From assembly GCA_964464375.1 (NCBI GenBank), contig CAYXFU010000015.1:1-64000 (forward strand): DNA of 64,000 bases, read 5' to 3'. Source of the DNA: CAIOZA01 sp964464375. GTDB lineage: Bacteria > Bacteroidota > Ignavibacteria > Kapaibacteriales > UBA2268. Position 1 is the first letter of the stretch. The number at the start of each line of letters is the position of its first letter. Positions 54,264 to 63,839 of the stretch are shown here, one piece after another. Position numbers and translations under genes: made by a program. The notes beneath the pieces were generated by a model. That model did not search any database, was not told the DNA's origin, and saw only the letters and a list, made by a program, of their open reading frames with translations.

Positions 54264-55227
54264 TAATTAAATCTTTGAATAAACTTAATATCCTTTTATT
54301 ACTTTTTCCATCTATCAATTTTTTTATAGCTTTAGGATTGATATTCGAAATTGATTCTGTAATTAATCCTTTTTCAAAATTTTCTGTACCAATAATTGCT
54401 CCAAGCTTCAAGAACCCTTCGTAGATAGCTTTCTGATTTTCTACATAATATCCAGAAATTACTTCACACCCGCATGCAATCGCTTCTAACATTATCCCGC
54501 TTGATGGCACTATAGCCAGATCTGACTCTAGCATTACTTCTAACATTTCTTTTTCATTGATTGAATGATTATGTACCACTCTATCATTTTTTTCAATGAG
54601 GTGTTTGAAACTCTCAGTGAAATTATAAGATTCTCCAGTAATTACAATGATTTTTTTTATTTTTGAATTTTCTAAAACAACTTGTAAAGTTCTTTCTGTT
54701 AAATTTAAAATATCAGATCCACCAAAGCAGATTAGAACGTTTTCTATCGTATTTATTATACGTTCTTTTCCAGCCTGCTCTAAGAATGCAGGTCTTAATA
54801 ATGTAAATTCGGGTCCTAGAGCAAATTGAGTGTATGGCTGTGCTTTATAATCCGAAGGGGATACTCCGGGTGCATGATTTATTATCAAGTCTGCAAAGAA
54901 CTCTTTATCGTGCAAATCATCTATACAAACAAGCTTACATCCCTTCAATTTAAGGCTTTTCTGATATTCAGAACTAAAATTATAACCATCTAGTACAACT
55001 ATATCTTGTTGATCAATATAGTCAAGTAATGCTTTGTCATCCTCAATTATTTGAACTTTTATCCCTAAGAGATTAATTTCATTTTCCAATCCTAATGGTA
55101 ACTCTTTGCATACAAACTCAACTTCAAAATCATTCCTAAGCATTTGTGCCAAAGCAATACATCGCACCAAATGTCCCGATCCGATATTACGATTGCCGTC
55201 AGCTCTAATAATAACCCTAATCTTCAT
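54238..55227 (-). CDS. pseG: UDP-2,4-diacetamido-2,4,6-trideoxy-beta-L-altropyranose hydrolase
   Basis: A 329-residue GT-B-like hydrolase that removes UDP to release the free 6-deoxy altrose derivative used by PseI. The family motif IRADGNRNIGSGHLVRCIAL (catalytic His in GSGH) is at the N-terminus, and a second domain has LICFGGSD and a SSGIMLEAIACG nucleotide-binding region. No acetyltransferase domain is fused at the C-terminus, unlike some PseG proteins that carry PseH. It overlaps the formyltransferase by 26 bp. Confidence 0.92.
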   Translation of the reverse strand: MKIRVIIRADGNRNIGSGHLVRCIALAQMLRNDFEVEFVCKELPLGLENEINLLGIKVQIIEDDKALLDYIDQQDIVVLDGYNFSSEYQKSLKLKGCKLVCIDDLHDKEFFADLIINHAPGVSPSDYKAQPYTQFALGPEFTLLRPAFLEQAGKERIINTIENVLICFGGSDILNLTERTLQVVLENSKIKKIIVITGESYNFTESFKHLIEKNDRVVHNHSINEKEMLEVMLESDLAIVPSSGIMLEAIACGCEVISGYYVENQKAIYEGFLKLGAIIGTENFEKGLITESISNINPKAIKKLIDGKSNKRILSLFKDLINENSNISR

Positions 55228-55242
55228 GGAATAATTTTCTAA

Positions 55243-55866
55243 TTAAATCTTTTTTAATAAGAACCAATTAATATCATCTTGAGGATGTGCGACATCCCTC
55301 CTATATGAAAATCCATAATCGATAAGACTCAAATCAGAATACTTATCCAACATTTCACCTGCAAAATCTCTTTTAAATAAGCGATTACTAAATCCACGAT
55401 ATTTTATAGTAATTGGAGTTGGATTATAATATTCACATACCAATATATATTTGTTTGAACAAGAATATAATTTTTCATATACTAAGTTTAATTTTTTGGG
55501 ATTAATATGGATTAAAACACCCTTGACTAAAGCTAATTCCACTTTCATTTTTTCATTATAATCAAAAATGGATCCATGGAATATATTAGTTTTACCAATT
55601 ACTTTTGCAAGTTCTTTTACTGCTAATGAATTTATCTCTATTGCTTTCAAATCAATCTTTGGAAAAAGAAGCTTTAGTGCCTGTAAATTCATTCCAATAT
55701 TTGCTCCAAATTCTAAGCAAGAGTGAATTAAACCTGCTTGCTTAAGAGCATTGGAAAAGAAATGCAGATTAGATGCCAAAAGCTCTGTACCTGTATTTCT
55801 ATTGATATATTCATTACCAAAATTTCCTGCCCAAAAATTCTCTTGATGAGTTTTAAAATCTTTCAT
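55243..55866 (-). CDS. Pseudaminic acid biosynthesis-associated methylase
   Basis: A 207-residue protein with the motif CLEFGANIGMNLQAL of class I methyltransferases and the start QENFWAGNFGNEYINRN characteristic of the Pse-associated methylase family. The SAM site (EFGxxxG), an EYYNPTPI motif and the end DDINWFLLKK are present. Substrate unproven; it likely methylates a Pse intermediate. It overlaps pseF by 14 bp. Confidence 0.86.
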   Translation of the reverse strand: MKDFKTHQENFWAGNFGNEYINRNTGTELLASNLHFFSNALKQAGLIHSCLEFGANIGMNLQALKLLFPKIDLKAIEINSLAVKELAKVIGKTNIFHGSIFDYNEKMKVELALVKGVLIHINPKKLNLVYEKLYSCSNKYILVCEYYNPTPITIKYRGFSNRLFKRDFAGEMLDKYSDLSLIDYGFSYRRDVAHPQDDINWFLLKKI

Positions 55867-56560
55867 GAATATCTTCTTTTCTCATTAGTTGATACTTCAT
55901 TTCTGCCAATACCCAATCTCTTGAATTATCAATATCCTGAACTTCTAATTCTGACAATATTATTGCTCCTGTATTATTAGTCCAAAGCATTTTTTTCTTT
56001 TTTATTATTTCAACTTTAGACATATAAAATTGTCCTGCGTCATGGTAAATTGTTTCCAAATCCTGAGAGCGAGAATCGATATATTCTGGCCAAACCATTT
56101 GTACTTTTTCGTTATCTAATCGTAAACCTCTGAAAACCGGATACGAGAATGGAACAATTGGAAAGACAGAATCAAAATTATTGTCAATCAACATATCATA
56201 GGACTCTTTTAATCTGTTTACATTAACCAATGGAGCTGTCGGATAAATACAACAAACTGTATCATATTTTTCCAATCGATTTTCATATTCTTCAATTACT
56301 TCAATTAGAACATCAACAGTAGAGGCAAAATCATTCGCACATTCATTACTTCTCATAAATGGTACATTAGCACCGTATTTGACAGCTATTTCTGCAATTT
56401 CCATATCTTCTGTAGAAACCATTATTTCATCAAAAAGTTGTGATTTGATGGCAGTTTCTATTGAATATACAATAATAGGTTTACCCAAGAATTCCTTAAT
56501 ATTTTTCCGAGGAATTCTTTTACTCCCACCACGAGCTGGTATTATTGCTAGATTATGCAA
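55853..56560 (-). CDS. pseF: Pseudaminic acid cytidylyltransferase
   Basis: A 235-residue CMP-nonulosonate synthetase, activating Pse with CTP. The nucleotide-binding motif is IIPARGGSKRIPRKNIKEFLG (residues about 5-25) and the DxxQFY-like metal site is YHDAGQFYMSK. The start is TTG at 56560 with AAGGAG in the pseC end as its ribosome-binding site. It overlaps both pseC (8 bp) and the methylase. Confidence 0.92.
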   Translation of the reverse strand: MHNLAIIPARGGSKRIPRKNIKEFLGKPIIVYSIETAIKSQLFDEIMVSTEDMEIAEIAVKYGANVPFMRSNECANDFASTVDVLIEVIEEYENRLEKYDTVCCIYPTAPLVNVNRLKESYDMLIDNNFDSVFPIVPFSYPVFRGLRLDNEKVQMVWPEYIDSRSQDLETIYHDAGQFYMSKVEIIKKKKMLWTNNTGAIILSELEVQDIDNSRDWVLAEMKYQLMRKEDIHERF

Positions 56561-57707
56561 AATACTCCTTAATCATACTTATAACATTTTCTTGTTCTTC
56601 ATCTTTCAATGTTGGAAACATTGGCAAACTCAAACATCTTTTATAGTAATTCTCAGCTTTAGGAAAATCTCCTTCTTTCCAACCGAACTGTTTGTAATAT
56701 GGCATCAGATGAAGAGGAATATAATGAACCTGTGAGAATATTCCATTTTTTCTCAAATGTTCGTAAAGCCCTTTTCTATCTTCTACTTCAATAATATACA
56801 GATGATAAGCATGTCCTTCAACAAAACCAGACTGACCTTTTATTGATTCAATATTTTCAAAAGCACCTGCATAAACAGCAGCAATAGCTCTTCTTCTTTC
56901 TAAATTCTCTGTTATCCTATTAAGTTGACTGATACCCAAAGCTGCCTGGAAATCTGTTAATCTGTAATTAAATCCAAGCTCCTGCATTTCATAATACCAG
57001 CCTCCATGATTTTCATTTAGAAGGTTAGGATCTTTTGTTATCCCATGAGTTCTTAATGTCAATAATTTCTGGTATAGAGATTCATTATTAGTTGTTATCA
57101 TTCCACCTTCGCCACAGGTAATGTGCTTAACAGGATGAAAAGAAAAAATAGATAAATCTGAATATTTGCCATTTCCGCAATTTTGTTTTAATCCGAGGCT
57201 ATCTGTTAAATAGCCGCCTGGAGCGTGACAAGCATCTTCCAGGATCCATAAATCATATTCATCAGCTAACTTTCGAAGTAATTCTGAATTTACTGGGCGA
57301 CCTGCCAGATCAACAGGTATTATACCCTGATATGTTCCCTTGGGCGAGGCTTCCAACAGCTTCTTCACTTCATCTATATCGATTAAATATGTTTCAGTAT
57401 CTATATCCGCAAAAGCAATATCACCGCCACAATAACTAACGCAATTAGCACTAGCAGCAAATGTAATCGGAGAAGTAATAACTTTATTACCAGATTCAAC
57501 ACCTAACGCCAAACAACTAAGATGTAATGCAGCTGTTCCATTTGCTACAGCAACAGCATACTTACTGCCAATATATGTAGCAAATGCATTCTCAAATTCA
57601 AGGATTTTAGGTCCCTGAGTAAGAAAATCGGCTCTTAATGTTTCAATAACAGCTGATATATCGTCTTCAGTTATATTTTGCCTTCCGTATGGTATTGAAT
57701 ATGCCAT
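56553..57707 (-). CDS. pseC: UDP-4-amino-4,6-dideoxy-N-acetyl-beta-L-altrosamine transaminase
   Basis: A 384-residue DegT/DnrJ/EryC1 aminotransferase. The PLP-lysine lies in FSFHPVKHITCGEGGM, with GTAALHLSCLALG (phosphate loop), EDACHAPGGYL and the NYRLTDFQAALG region typical of PseC. It converts the 4-keto product of PseB. Its ATG overlaps the pseB stop (TAATG). Normal length. Confidence 0.93.
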   Translation of the reverse strand: MAYSIPYGRQNITEDDISAVIETLRADFLTQGPKILEFENAFATYIGSKYAVAVANGTAALHLSCLALGVESGNKVITSPITFAASANCVSYCGGDIAFADIDTETYLIDIDEVKKLLEASPKGTYQGIIPVDLAGRPVNSELLRKLADEYDLWILEDACHAPGGYLTDSLGLKQNCGNGKYSDLSIFSFHPVKHITCGEGGMITTNNESLYQKLLTLRTHGITKDPNLLNENHGGWYYEMQELGFNYRLTDFQAALGISQLNRITENLERRRAIAAVYAGAFENIESIKGQSGFVEGHAYHLYIIEVEDRKGLYEHLRKNGIFSQVHYIPLHLMPYYKQFGWKEGDFPKAENYYKRCLSLPMFPTLKDEEQENVISMIKEYFA

Positions 57708-58717
57708 TAATCGATAACTCTAAAATTGGGATCTAAATTATTTTTTATTTGTACTCTTATTTCTTCTTCATTCAACCAATGAGTGTTGGTTCCAGAATTA
57801 TATTTAAATCCGGGTGCAACTTCCCATGCTTTGTAATGCTTAAGGTATATTTTCTTTTCTGCATCTGAGGGAAGAATTGCATAGTATTTATCGAATACGA
57901 TAGTATTATATGAATCACTTTCTGTAATCATTTCCTCATGAAGCTTTTCACCAGGTCTTATTCCTACATATTCCAATTTAGCATTTGGAGCTATGGCACG
58001 AGCGACAGTTTCAATTTTATATGATGGTATTTTTGGGACAAATATTTCCTTACCCAAAGCATTGTCTATTGCCCAAAGAACCATTTCAACCCCATCTTCA
58101 AGAAGAATATTAAATCTAGTCATATCCTTATGGGTAATTGGTAGCACACCTTCTTTAGCTTTTTCGAGAAAAAAGGGTATAACAGAACCCCGCGAACCCA
58201 TGACGTTACCATATCTAACGACTGAAAATCTAAGATTGCGCATACCAACAATATTACTCGCAGCAATAAAGAGCTTGTCAGATACAAGTTTGGTTGCACC
58301 GTAAAGATTAATTGGAGCAGCAGCTTTGTCTGTAGACAAGGCAACAACGACTTTTACATTTTGTGCTATTGCAGCATGAATAACATTTTGAGCACCACCA
58401 ATATTTGTTTTAACTGCTTCATCAGGATTATATTCTGCTGTGGGAACTTGCTTAAGAGCGGCAGCGTGGACAATAACATCAATACCTTCACAAGCTCTGA
58501 TCAGTCTTTCCTTATCTCTGACATCGCCAATAAAGAATCTTATTTGTGGATATTTATTCAATGAATAAATATTCTGCATTTCAAATTGCTTAAGCTCATC
58601 TCTGGAATAGATAACAAGTCTCTTTAAATCAGGAAAACGACCTAGAATCATTTCTGTAAATTTCTTACCAAATGACCCGGTTCCACCTGTTACTAATACC
58701 GAAGAATTTGCAAGCAT
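57707..58717 (-). CDS. pseB: UDP-N-acetylglucosamine 4,6-dehydratase (inverting)
   Basis: A 336-residue SDR enzyme that starts the Pse pathway by C4 oxidation, C6 dehydration and C5 inversion of UDP-GlcNAc. The nucleotide loop VTGGTGSFGKKF, the STDKAA catalytic region (Thr, Asp, Lys of PseB), and YGATKLVSDKLF (Tyr, Lys) are all present. HAAALKQVPTAEYNP is a family mark of PseB/FlaA1. It is the first gene of the Pse cluster; only the LhgO-like gene precedes it, 99 bp upstream. Confidence 0.94.
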   Translation of the reverse strand: MLANSSVLVTGGTGSFGKKFTEMILGRFPDLKRLVIYSRDELKQFEMQNIYSLNKYPQIRFFIGDVRDKERLIRACEGIDVIVHAAALKQVPTAEYNPDEAVKTNIGGAQNVIHAAIAQNVKVVVALSTDKAAAPINLYGATKLVSDKLFIAASNIVGMRNLRFSVVRYGNVMGSRGSVIPFFLEKAKEGVLPITHKDMTRFNILLEDGVEMVLWAIDNALGKEIFVPKIPSYKIETVARAIAPNAKLEYVGIRPGEKLHEEMITESDSYNTIVFDKYYAILPSDAEKKIYLKHYKAWEVAPGFKYNSGTNTHWLNEEEIRVQIKNNLDPNFRVID

Positions 58718-58816
58718 TCTAAATTATCCCCAAAAATAATTACATCAAAATATCTGATAAATTCAGAAATATTGTTTATCATTGTAAAACTAACAATTTT
58801 TATGCCATTTATATTA

Positions 58817-59935
58817 TTATATAAGAGTTGTTACTCCTTCTGCAATTGCTAAACTTGCGGTTAGTCCTGGTGATTCGATGCCTATGAGGTTAATTAAACG
58901 TGGTAATCCGTTGTCGGTTTCTTCTTTGATGATAAAGTCCCTGAATTCTCCATTTTCCGCTTTCAACTTTGGCCGGATGCCTGACTGATCGGGATGAATG
59001 TCTTCTATAAGTAAGGATGGGATATATCTTTGAGCCGCATCGTAAAAATTTTGCTTCAAATGTTCATCTACTCTGTAGTCTTGCTTTCTATCTGCTAGGA
59101 ATTCTGTGTCGGGACCCAGCTTCAGATCGCCCACCATGTCTATAGTAACATGTATTCCTAAACCGGATGAATTCTTATTTGGAACAGGGTAAATTAGATG
59201 ATTAACCAAATTTCTCTTTGATGAGTTTAACTTGAAGTAATGACCGCGACAGTACTGAAGCCTGTATCCTGCTTTATCGACATCAATCCCAGCTAGCTCT
59301 GCAACCGTATCACAATCCAAACCGGCAGAGTTTACTATAAAATTGGCTGATATTCGACAGTTCTGTCCGCTTGGGTCAATTATCTCTAATTTGTATCCTT
59401 GATTACTTTTTTCGATTCCGATAACTGAATGTTTATAGGCAAAGTCTGTTCCATTCCTTTTGGCTGATTCTTCGAGAGAAGCCATAAATTTATGTGAATT
59501 AATAATCCCCGTGTCCCGAGAGAACAAAACAGATTTTGCTTTAACATTTGGTTCAGATTTTTCAAATTCATTCAGACTTACTTTCCGAATCCCTTCAACT
59601 CCATTTTGTTTTGCATTTTCAAAAATTCGATCAAGTTCGGATTCTTCATTTTTGTCAACAGCAATTATGAATTTTCCAATCCTTCTGTGAGGAATATTAA
59701 ACTTAACGCACCATTCATATATACTACGATTTCCCGAAACACATAATTTTGCCTTTAGAGAATTCTGAGGATAGTATATTCCTGCATGGATAACTTCAGA
59801 ATTTCTTGAACTTGTTTCGAACCCAAAACCAGGATTTCTTTCAATTACCAAACAAGAATGTCCAAGTTTTGAAATTTTTTCTGCACATGCTAAGCCTATA
59901 ACGCCGGCTCCGATTATTACAAAATCATAGTCCAT
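58817..59935 (-). CDS. lhgO: L-2-hydroxyglutarate oxidase-like FAD protein
   Basis: A 372-residue DAO-type FAD enzyme. The dinucleotide site is FVIIGAGVIGLACAEKIS and SSRNSEVIHAGIYYP is the marker of L-2-hydroxyglutarate dehydrogenase/oxidase (LhgO/L2HGDH). The C-terminal IGIESPGLTASLAIAE closes the FAD domain. It oxidises L-2-hydroxyglutarate to 2-oxoglutarate, a metabolite repair job. It heads the minus-strand array but has no clear link to the glycan. Confidence 0.87.
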   Translation of the reverse strand: MDYDFVIIGAGVIGLACAEKISKLGHSCLVIERNPGFGFETSSRNSEVIHAGIYYPQNSLKAKLCVSGNRSIYEWCVKFNIPHRRIGKFIIAVDKNEESELDRIFENAKQNGVEGIRKVSLNEFEKSEPNVKAKSVLFSRDTGIINSHKFMASLEESAKRNGTDFAYKHSVIGIEKSNQGYKLEIIDPSGQNCRISANFIVNSAGLDCDTVAELAGIDVDKAGYRLQYCRGHYFKLNSSKRNLVNHLIYPVPNKNSSGLGIHVTIDMVGDLKLGPDTEFLADRKQDYRVDEHLKQNFYDAAQRYIPSLLIEDIHPDQSGIRPKLKAENGEFRDFIIKEETDNGLPRLINLIGIESPGLTASLAIAEGVTTLI

Positions 59936-60242
59936 TTAACACTGTTAAAAAATAATTACAATATAACATCTCAATTATGCCCTTTTAAGTCGATTCTCCT
60001 AAAGATGACCCAAAAGCCACCTTGTACTATTAAAGTTACACTAAACTCCCCGTAACGTCAATTTATGAAGGTCGAATTTTAGCCAAAAACCACTAAAAAT
60101 TTGACACTGTTAAACATATAAGCAACCCGACAGACGGTAATATTTATCTTGCCTATTTTAAATTAAAAAGAACAAATTTACATCTTATAATAAAACATTA
60201 ATTCGTAAATTAAGAAAAAATAATTACAGAGAGTAAAAAAAA
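59936..60242. other. Divergent intergenic region between lhgO and mnmE
   Basis: The 307 bp hold no gene, tRNA or repeat I can support. It has to hold divergent promoters for the minus-strand array and mnmE. No DnaA-box cluster is seen here, though the neighbouring genes are of the kind often near oriC. Confidence 0.5.
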
Positions 60243-61592
60243 TTGACTGATACGATTATTGCACTTGCTACTCCACCAGGAATTTCTGGATTGTCTGTTA
60301 TCAGATTATCCGGTTCGGATGCAATTTCAATTGCTGACTCCTGTTTTGTGGGGAAAAAGAAACTAACCGAAGTTGCTTCACATACCATTCACTATGGCAA
60401 TCTGGTAAGCAATGAAGAACTAATCGATACGGTAACAGCTTCAGTCTTCATTGAACCTCATTCCTACACAGGTGAGAACTCTGTTGAAATTTCCTGTCAT
60501 GGATCGCCCATTGTTATCCAGGAGATAATATCCCTGCTCATCAGCCATGGTGCACGTTCGGCACAACCCGGTGAATTCACAAAAAGAGCTTTTCTCAATG
60601 GAAAACTAAATCTGATGCAGGTAGAATCTGTCGCAGATATTATTCACTCAAAATCTGTTAAAGGTGCACTGACAGCGGCGAGACAGTTAGCGGGAAACTT
60701 CAATCAAAGACTTAGCGAACTCCGTCAAAAGCTTTTAGATATTGCCAGTTTGTTAGAACTGGAGTTGGATTTCGCTGATGAAGACATTGATCTAATTGAA
60801 AAAGATAGAATAATTAATCAGGTAGAAGAATCCATCACATATTGTAAGGATCTTTCAGCTTCCTACAAATCTTCCGAGATATTACGATCAGGATATTTCA
60901 TAGGAATTGCCGGCTATCCAAATTCAGGAAAATCGACTTTATTCAATGCACTACTTCAAAAAACAAGAGCAATCGTTAGTCATATCCCGGGTACAACCCG
61001 TGACTATATCGAAGAAACTCTCTTCCTCGATGGATTGTCGGTAAAGATAATCGATACTGCAGGAATCCGTGAGACAGATGACGTAATAGAAATCGAAGGA
61101 ATTAAGCTTGTAGAATCAGTTCTTGGTCAATCGAATATGATTATTATTCTTAATGATATTTCAATTTCTCAGGAGAATTCGGATAATCTAAAGCAACAAA
61201 TCTCTGTGAAATATCCCGAAAGCGAAGTAATTTTAGTTCATAATAAGATAGATTCTGCAAATATTGAGACCACAAATTCCGAAAACATATTCCATATTTC
61301 AGCCAAAAAGTCAATTGGAATAGAAGAATTAAAAACATTTATAACCGAAAAAGCAAAGCAAAGCACCGAAAGAGTTAAGGACATTTTGATAAATCAGAGA
61401 CATGTTACACTTCTCAATCAGGTCGTTTCCGAATTAGAAAACGCAAATTTTGCTATAAATTCCGGACTCGATAATACAGCAGTTGCAATTGATATTCGAC
61501 GAGCAACAAAAGCAATCGGAGAAATTACCGGAGAAATTTGGAGCGAGGATGTTCTGAATAACATTTTCTCACGCTTTTGTATCGGCAAATAG
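60243..61592 (+). CDS. mnmE: tRNA uridine-5-carboxymethylaminomethyl modification GTPase
   Basis: A 449-residue protein, with MnmG, making cmnm5U34 in tRNAs. The N-terminal folate-binding domain starts IALATPPGISGLSVIRLSG. The G domain carries G1 GYPNSGKST, G3 DTAGIRETD and G4 HNKIDS. The C-terminus ends in the CIGK (CxGK) motif. The start is TTG at 60243 after GAGAG. A parS-like palindrome lies 19 bp after its stop. Confidence 0.95.
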   Translation: MTDTIIALATPPGISGLSVIRLSGSDAISIADSCFVGKKKLTEVASHTIHYGNLVSNEELIDTVTASVFIEPHSYTGENSVEISCHGSPIVIQEIISLLISHGARSAQPGEFTKRAFLNGKLNLMQVESVADIIHSKSVKGALTAARQLAGNFNQRLSELRQKLLDIASLLELELDFADEDIDLIEKDRIINQVEESITYCKDLSASYKSSEILRSGYFIGIAGYPNSGKSTLFNALLQKTRAIVSHIPGTTRDYIEETLFLDGLSVKIIDTAGIRETDDVIEIEGIKLVESVLGQSNMIIILNDISISQENSDNLKQQISVKYPESEVILVHNKIDSANIETTNSENIFHISAKKSIGIEELKTFITEKAKQSTERVKDILINQRHVTLLNQVVSELENANFAINSGLDNTAVAIDIRRATKAIGEITGEIWSEDVLNNIFSRFCIGK

Positions 61593-61610
61593 AGCTCAAT
61601 AATATAAAAG

Positions 61611-61626
61611 TGTTCCACGTGGAACA
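61611..61626. promoter_or_regulatory. parS site 1
   Basis: TGTTCCACGTGGAACA is a perfect 16-bp palindrome equal to the ParB-binding parS consensus (known from Caulobacter and Pseudomonas). Here it extends to a 26-bp palindrome with AAAAG/CTTTT flanks, which may also terminate mnmE. Confidence 0.9.
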
Positions 61627-61697
61627 CTTTTATTAACACTATTAAACTTTTACATTATGTCATTCCCGAATTCGAGACTTTGTGAAAATCACGTTCT

Positions 61698-61795
61698 TGT
61701 CATTCTGAGGGAGCGCAGCGACCGTGAGTTCCAAAGGACTGCGAAGCGCATCTTGTATTCATGCGGACTGGATTCCTCACTGCATTCGGAATGAC
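61698..61795. repeat. Interspersed repeat with TGTCATTC/GAATGAC ends
   Basis: TGTCATTCTGAGGGAGCGCA at the left and TGCATTCGGAATGAC at the right. It is a second copy of the family at 30697-30792, lying in the 381-bp mnmE-mnmG interval. A partial third start (TGTCATTCCCGAATTC) is at 61658. Confidence 0.75.
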
Positions 61796-61817
61796 CAGCT
61801 TAAAAATAATCATTTAC

Positions 61818-61870
61818 AGGTCAAACAAGGACGTTTGACCTACGGTAGTTCAAGCATCCCTGCTTTTCCT
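61818..61870 (-). repeat. Interspersed repeat, inverse copy of 34068-34129
   Basis: AGGTCAAACAAGGACGTTTG begins a hairpin pairing with GACCT; then CAAGCATCCCTGCTTTTCCT. Read on the minus strand it parallels the element at 34068. Confidence 0.7.
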
Positions 61871-61973
61871 CAGATTCAAAATATATTCTATTACTCTAAA
61901 TCAAATTTAGATATACTCAAATCGTCGTTTCCCTTCTAAATAATTGTAACTCTAGTAATTAAGCGTATTTGAA

Positions 61974-63839
61974 ATGTATTCAGACCAATATGATATAATT
62001 GTAATCGGCGGAGGTCATGCCGGCATCGAAGCTTCCCACATTGCTGCACGCATGGGTTGTTCTGTTGCTTTGGTTACAATGTCAATCAATTCAATCGGAA
62101 GACCGTCGTGCAATCCTTCCATAGGTGGATCAGCAAAAGGTCATTTGGTTAAAGAAATTGATGCACTTGGCGGAGTGATGGGCTATCTGGCTGATATTGG
62201 CGGATTGCAATTCAAAATGCTTAATCGTTCCAAAGGTCCGGCTATCTGGTCTCCCCGTGCTCAGATAGATAAGGACAATTACCCATGTTTAGCTCAGAAT
62301 CTTCTAAAAAATACTGAAAATCTAACAATTATTGAAGATACTGTATCCGAGATACTTATTGAATCAGATATAGTAGAGGGTATCCGCACAGGATCAGGCA
62401 CAAAACTCAAATCAAAAGCAGTTATCTTTTGTGCAGGTACTTTCCTCAACGGACTGCTCTTTACCGGAGAAACTGTAACTGAAGGTGGTAGAGTTGGTGA
62501 ACCTAGTTCAAAGTTCATATCCGATGTGCTAGTTAAATATGGTTTCGATATGGGAAGGCTTAAGACAGGAACACCACCGAGGATATTGAATTCTTCAATT
62601 GATTATTCTAAAGTTGGTCTGAGTGGCGGCGACGATGTACCAGAGCCATTCTCATACAGAACTGTATCTGTAAAGAACTCTCTAATGTGCTATTCAACAG
62701 ATACTAATCTGGAGACTCATGAGATACTACGCACGGGGTTCAGCCGTTCCCCTATGTTTACAGGGACTATCAAAGGAGCCGGTCCTCGCTACTGTCCATC
62801 CATTGAGGACAAAGTAAACAGATTTGCTGACAGAGATTCTCACAAAATTCTGCTCGAACCTGAAGGAATGAACACAAAATCAGTATATGTTAACGGATTC
62901 TCTACCAGTTTACCTGTTGAAATTCAATTAGCTGGTCTTCGTGCTATCCCGGGTCTCGAAAAAGCTGAGATGTTACGTCCGGGATATGCAGTAGAATACG
63001 ATTTCTTCTTTCCCTATCAGTTGAACTATACTTTAGAAACTAAAGCTGTCCAGGGACTTTACTTTGCCGGACAGATTAACGGTACTTCAGGTTATGAAGA
63101 AGCTGCCGGACAGGGGCTGATTGCAGGAATTAATGCTGCATTAAAGCTTAAAGAGCAGGAAGAATTTATACTCAAACGCTCTGAGGCTTATATCGGTGTT
63201 CTTATTGATGATCTTGTCAATAAAAGTACGGAAGAACCCTACCGTATCTTCACATCTCTTGCTGAATACAGACTTCTGCTTCGTCAGGATAATGCCGATG
63301 AACGTCTTATGAAGTATGGTCATAAATATGGACTCATTCCGGACAATACTTTCGATAAATTATTGAATAAAATGGCTCTAAAAGATCGCGCAAACACCTA
63401 CATTAGAAACAATAAGATAAAGTCAGAAATAGTAAATGAATATCTGGAAGAAATCGGTGAATCCGCGGTTAAGGATTCTACTGATTACTATTCTCTGACA
63501 AAACGCTCAACCGTTCAACTAGACAAACTTTTGAGATTAACCGATGAACATCCTGATGAAATTCTCGGTTTCATACAGGATAAGAAACTTCTTACTCAGC
63601 TTCAGACTGAGGTAAAGTACGAAGGATATATTCAGCGACAGCTTAAGGAATTGAATTATTTTCTCGATAATGAGGACAAAAAGATACCAACCAGTATTAA
63701 TTATAACGAGATTACATCGCTATCAAAAGAAGCAAGAGAAAAGCTTTCCAAGATTAAACCGACATCTCTGGGACAAGCATCAAGAATTTCGGGTGTTTCT
63801 GCTTCAGATGTCTCGATACTGGCTATTTATTTAAAATAA
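61974..63839 (+). CDS. mnmG: tRNA uridine-5-carboxymethylaminomethyl modification enzyme
   Basis: A 621-residue FAD enzyme partnering MnmE in U34 modification of tRNA. The FAD motif is VIGGGHAGIEASHIAARMG. Other conserved parts are CNPSIGGSAKGHLVKEIDALGG, GTFLNGLLFTG, RLKTGTPPR and the FAGQINGTSGYEEAAGQG region. The C-terminal helical domain, for MnmE and tRNA binding, is complete. It ends directly before the second parS (the site starts at the base following the stop). Confidence 0.96.
   Translation: MYSDQYDIIVIGGGHAGIEASHIAARMGCSVALVTMSINSIGRPSCNPSIGGSAKGHLVKEIDALGGVMGYLADIGGLQFKMLNRSKGPAIWSPRAQIDKDNYPCLAQNLLKNTENLTIIEDTVSEILIESDIVEGIRTGSGTKLKSKAVIFCAGTFLNGLLFTGETVTEGGRVGEPSSKFISDVLVKYGFDMGRLKTGTPPRILNSSIDYSKVGLSGGDDVPEPFSYRTVSVKNSLMCYSTDTNLETHEILRTGFSRSPMFTGTIKGAGPRYCPSIEDKVNRFADRDSHKILLEPEGMNTKSVYVNGFSTSLPVEIQLAGLRAIPGLEKAEMLRPGYAVEYDFFFPYQLNYTLETKAVQGLYFAGQINGTSGYEEAAGQGLIAGINAALKLKEQEEFILKRSEAYIGVLIDDLVNKSTEEPYRIFTSLAEYRLLLRQDNADERLMKYGHKYGLIPDNTFDKLLNKMALKDRANTYIRNNKIKSEIVNEYLEEIGESAVKDSTDYYSLTKRSTVQLDKLLRLTDEHPDEILGFIQDKKLLTQLQTEVKYEGYIQRQLKELNYFLDNEDKKIPTSINYNEITSLSKEAREKLSKIKPTSLGQASRISGVSASDVSILAIYLK

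Noticed and set aside
61606..61631. Palindrome after mnmE as only a terminator
   Set aside because: The 16-bp core is the exact parS consensus and recurs after mnmG without an extended stem, so a ParB site is the better call; termination may be secondary.
61724..61939. Open frame of 71 codons between mnmE and mnmG
   Set aside because: It lies in two dispersed repeats and has no ribosome-binding site or protein-like pattern.
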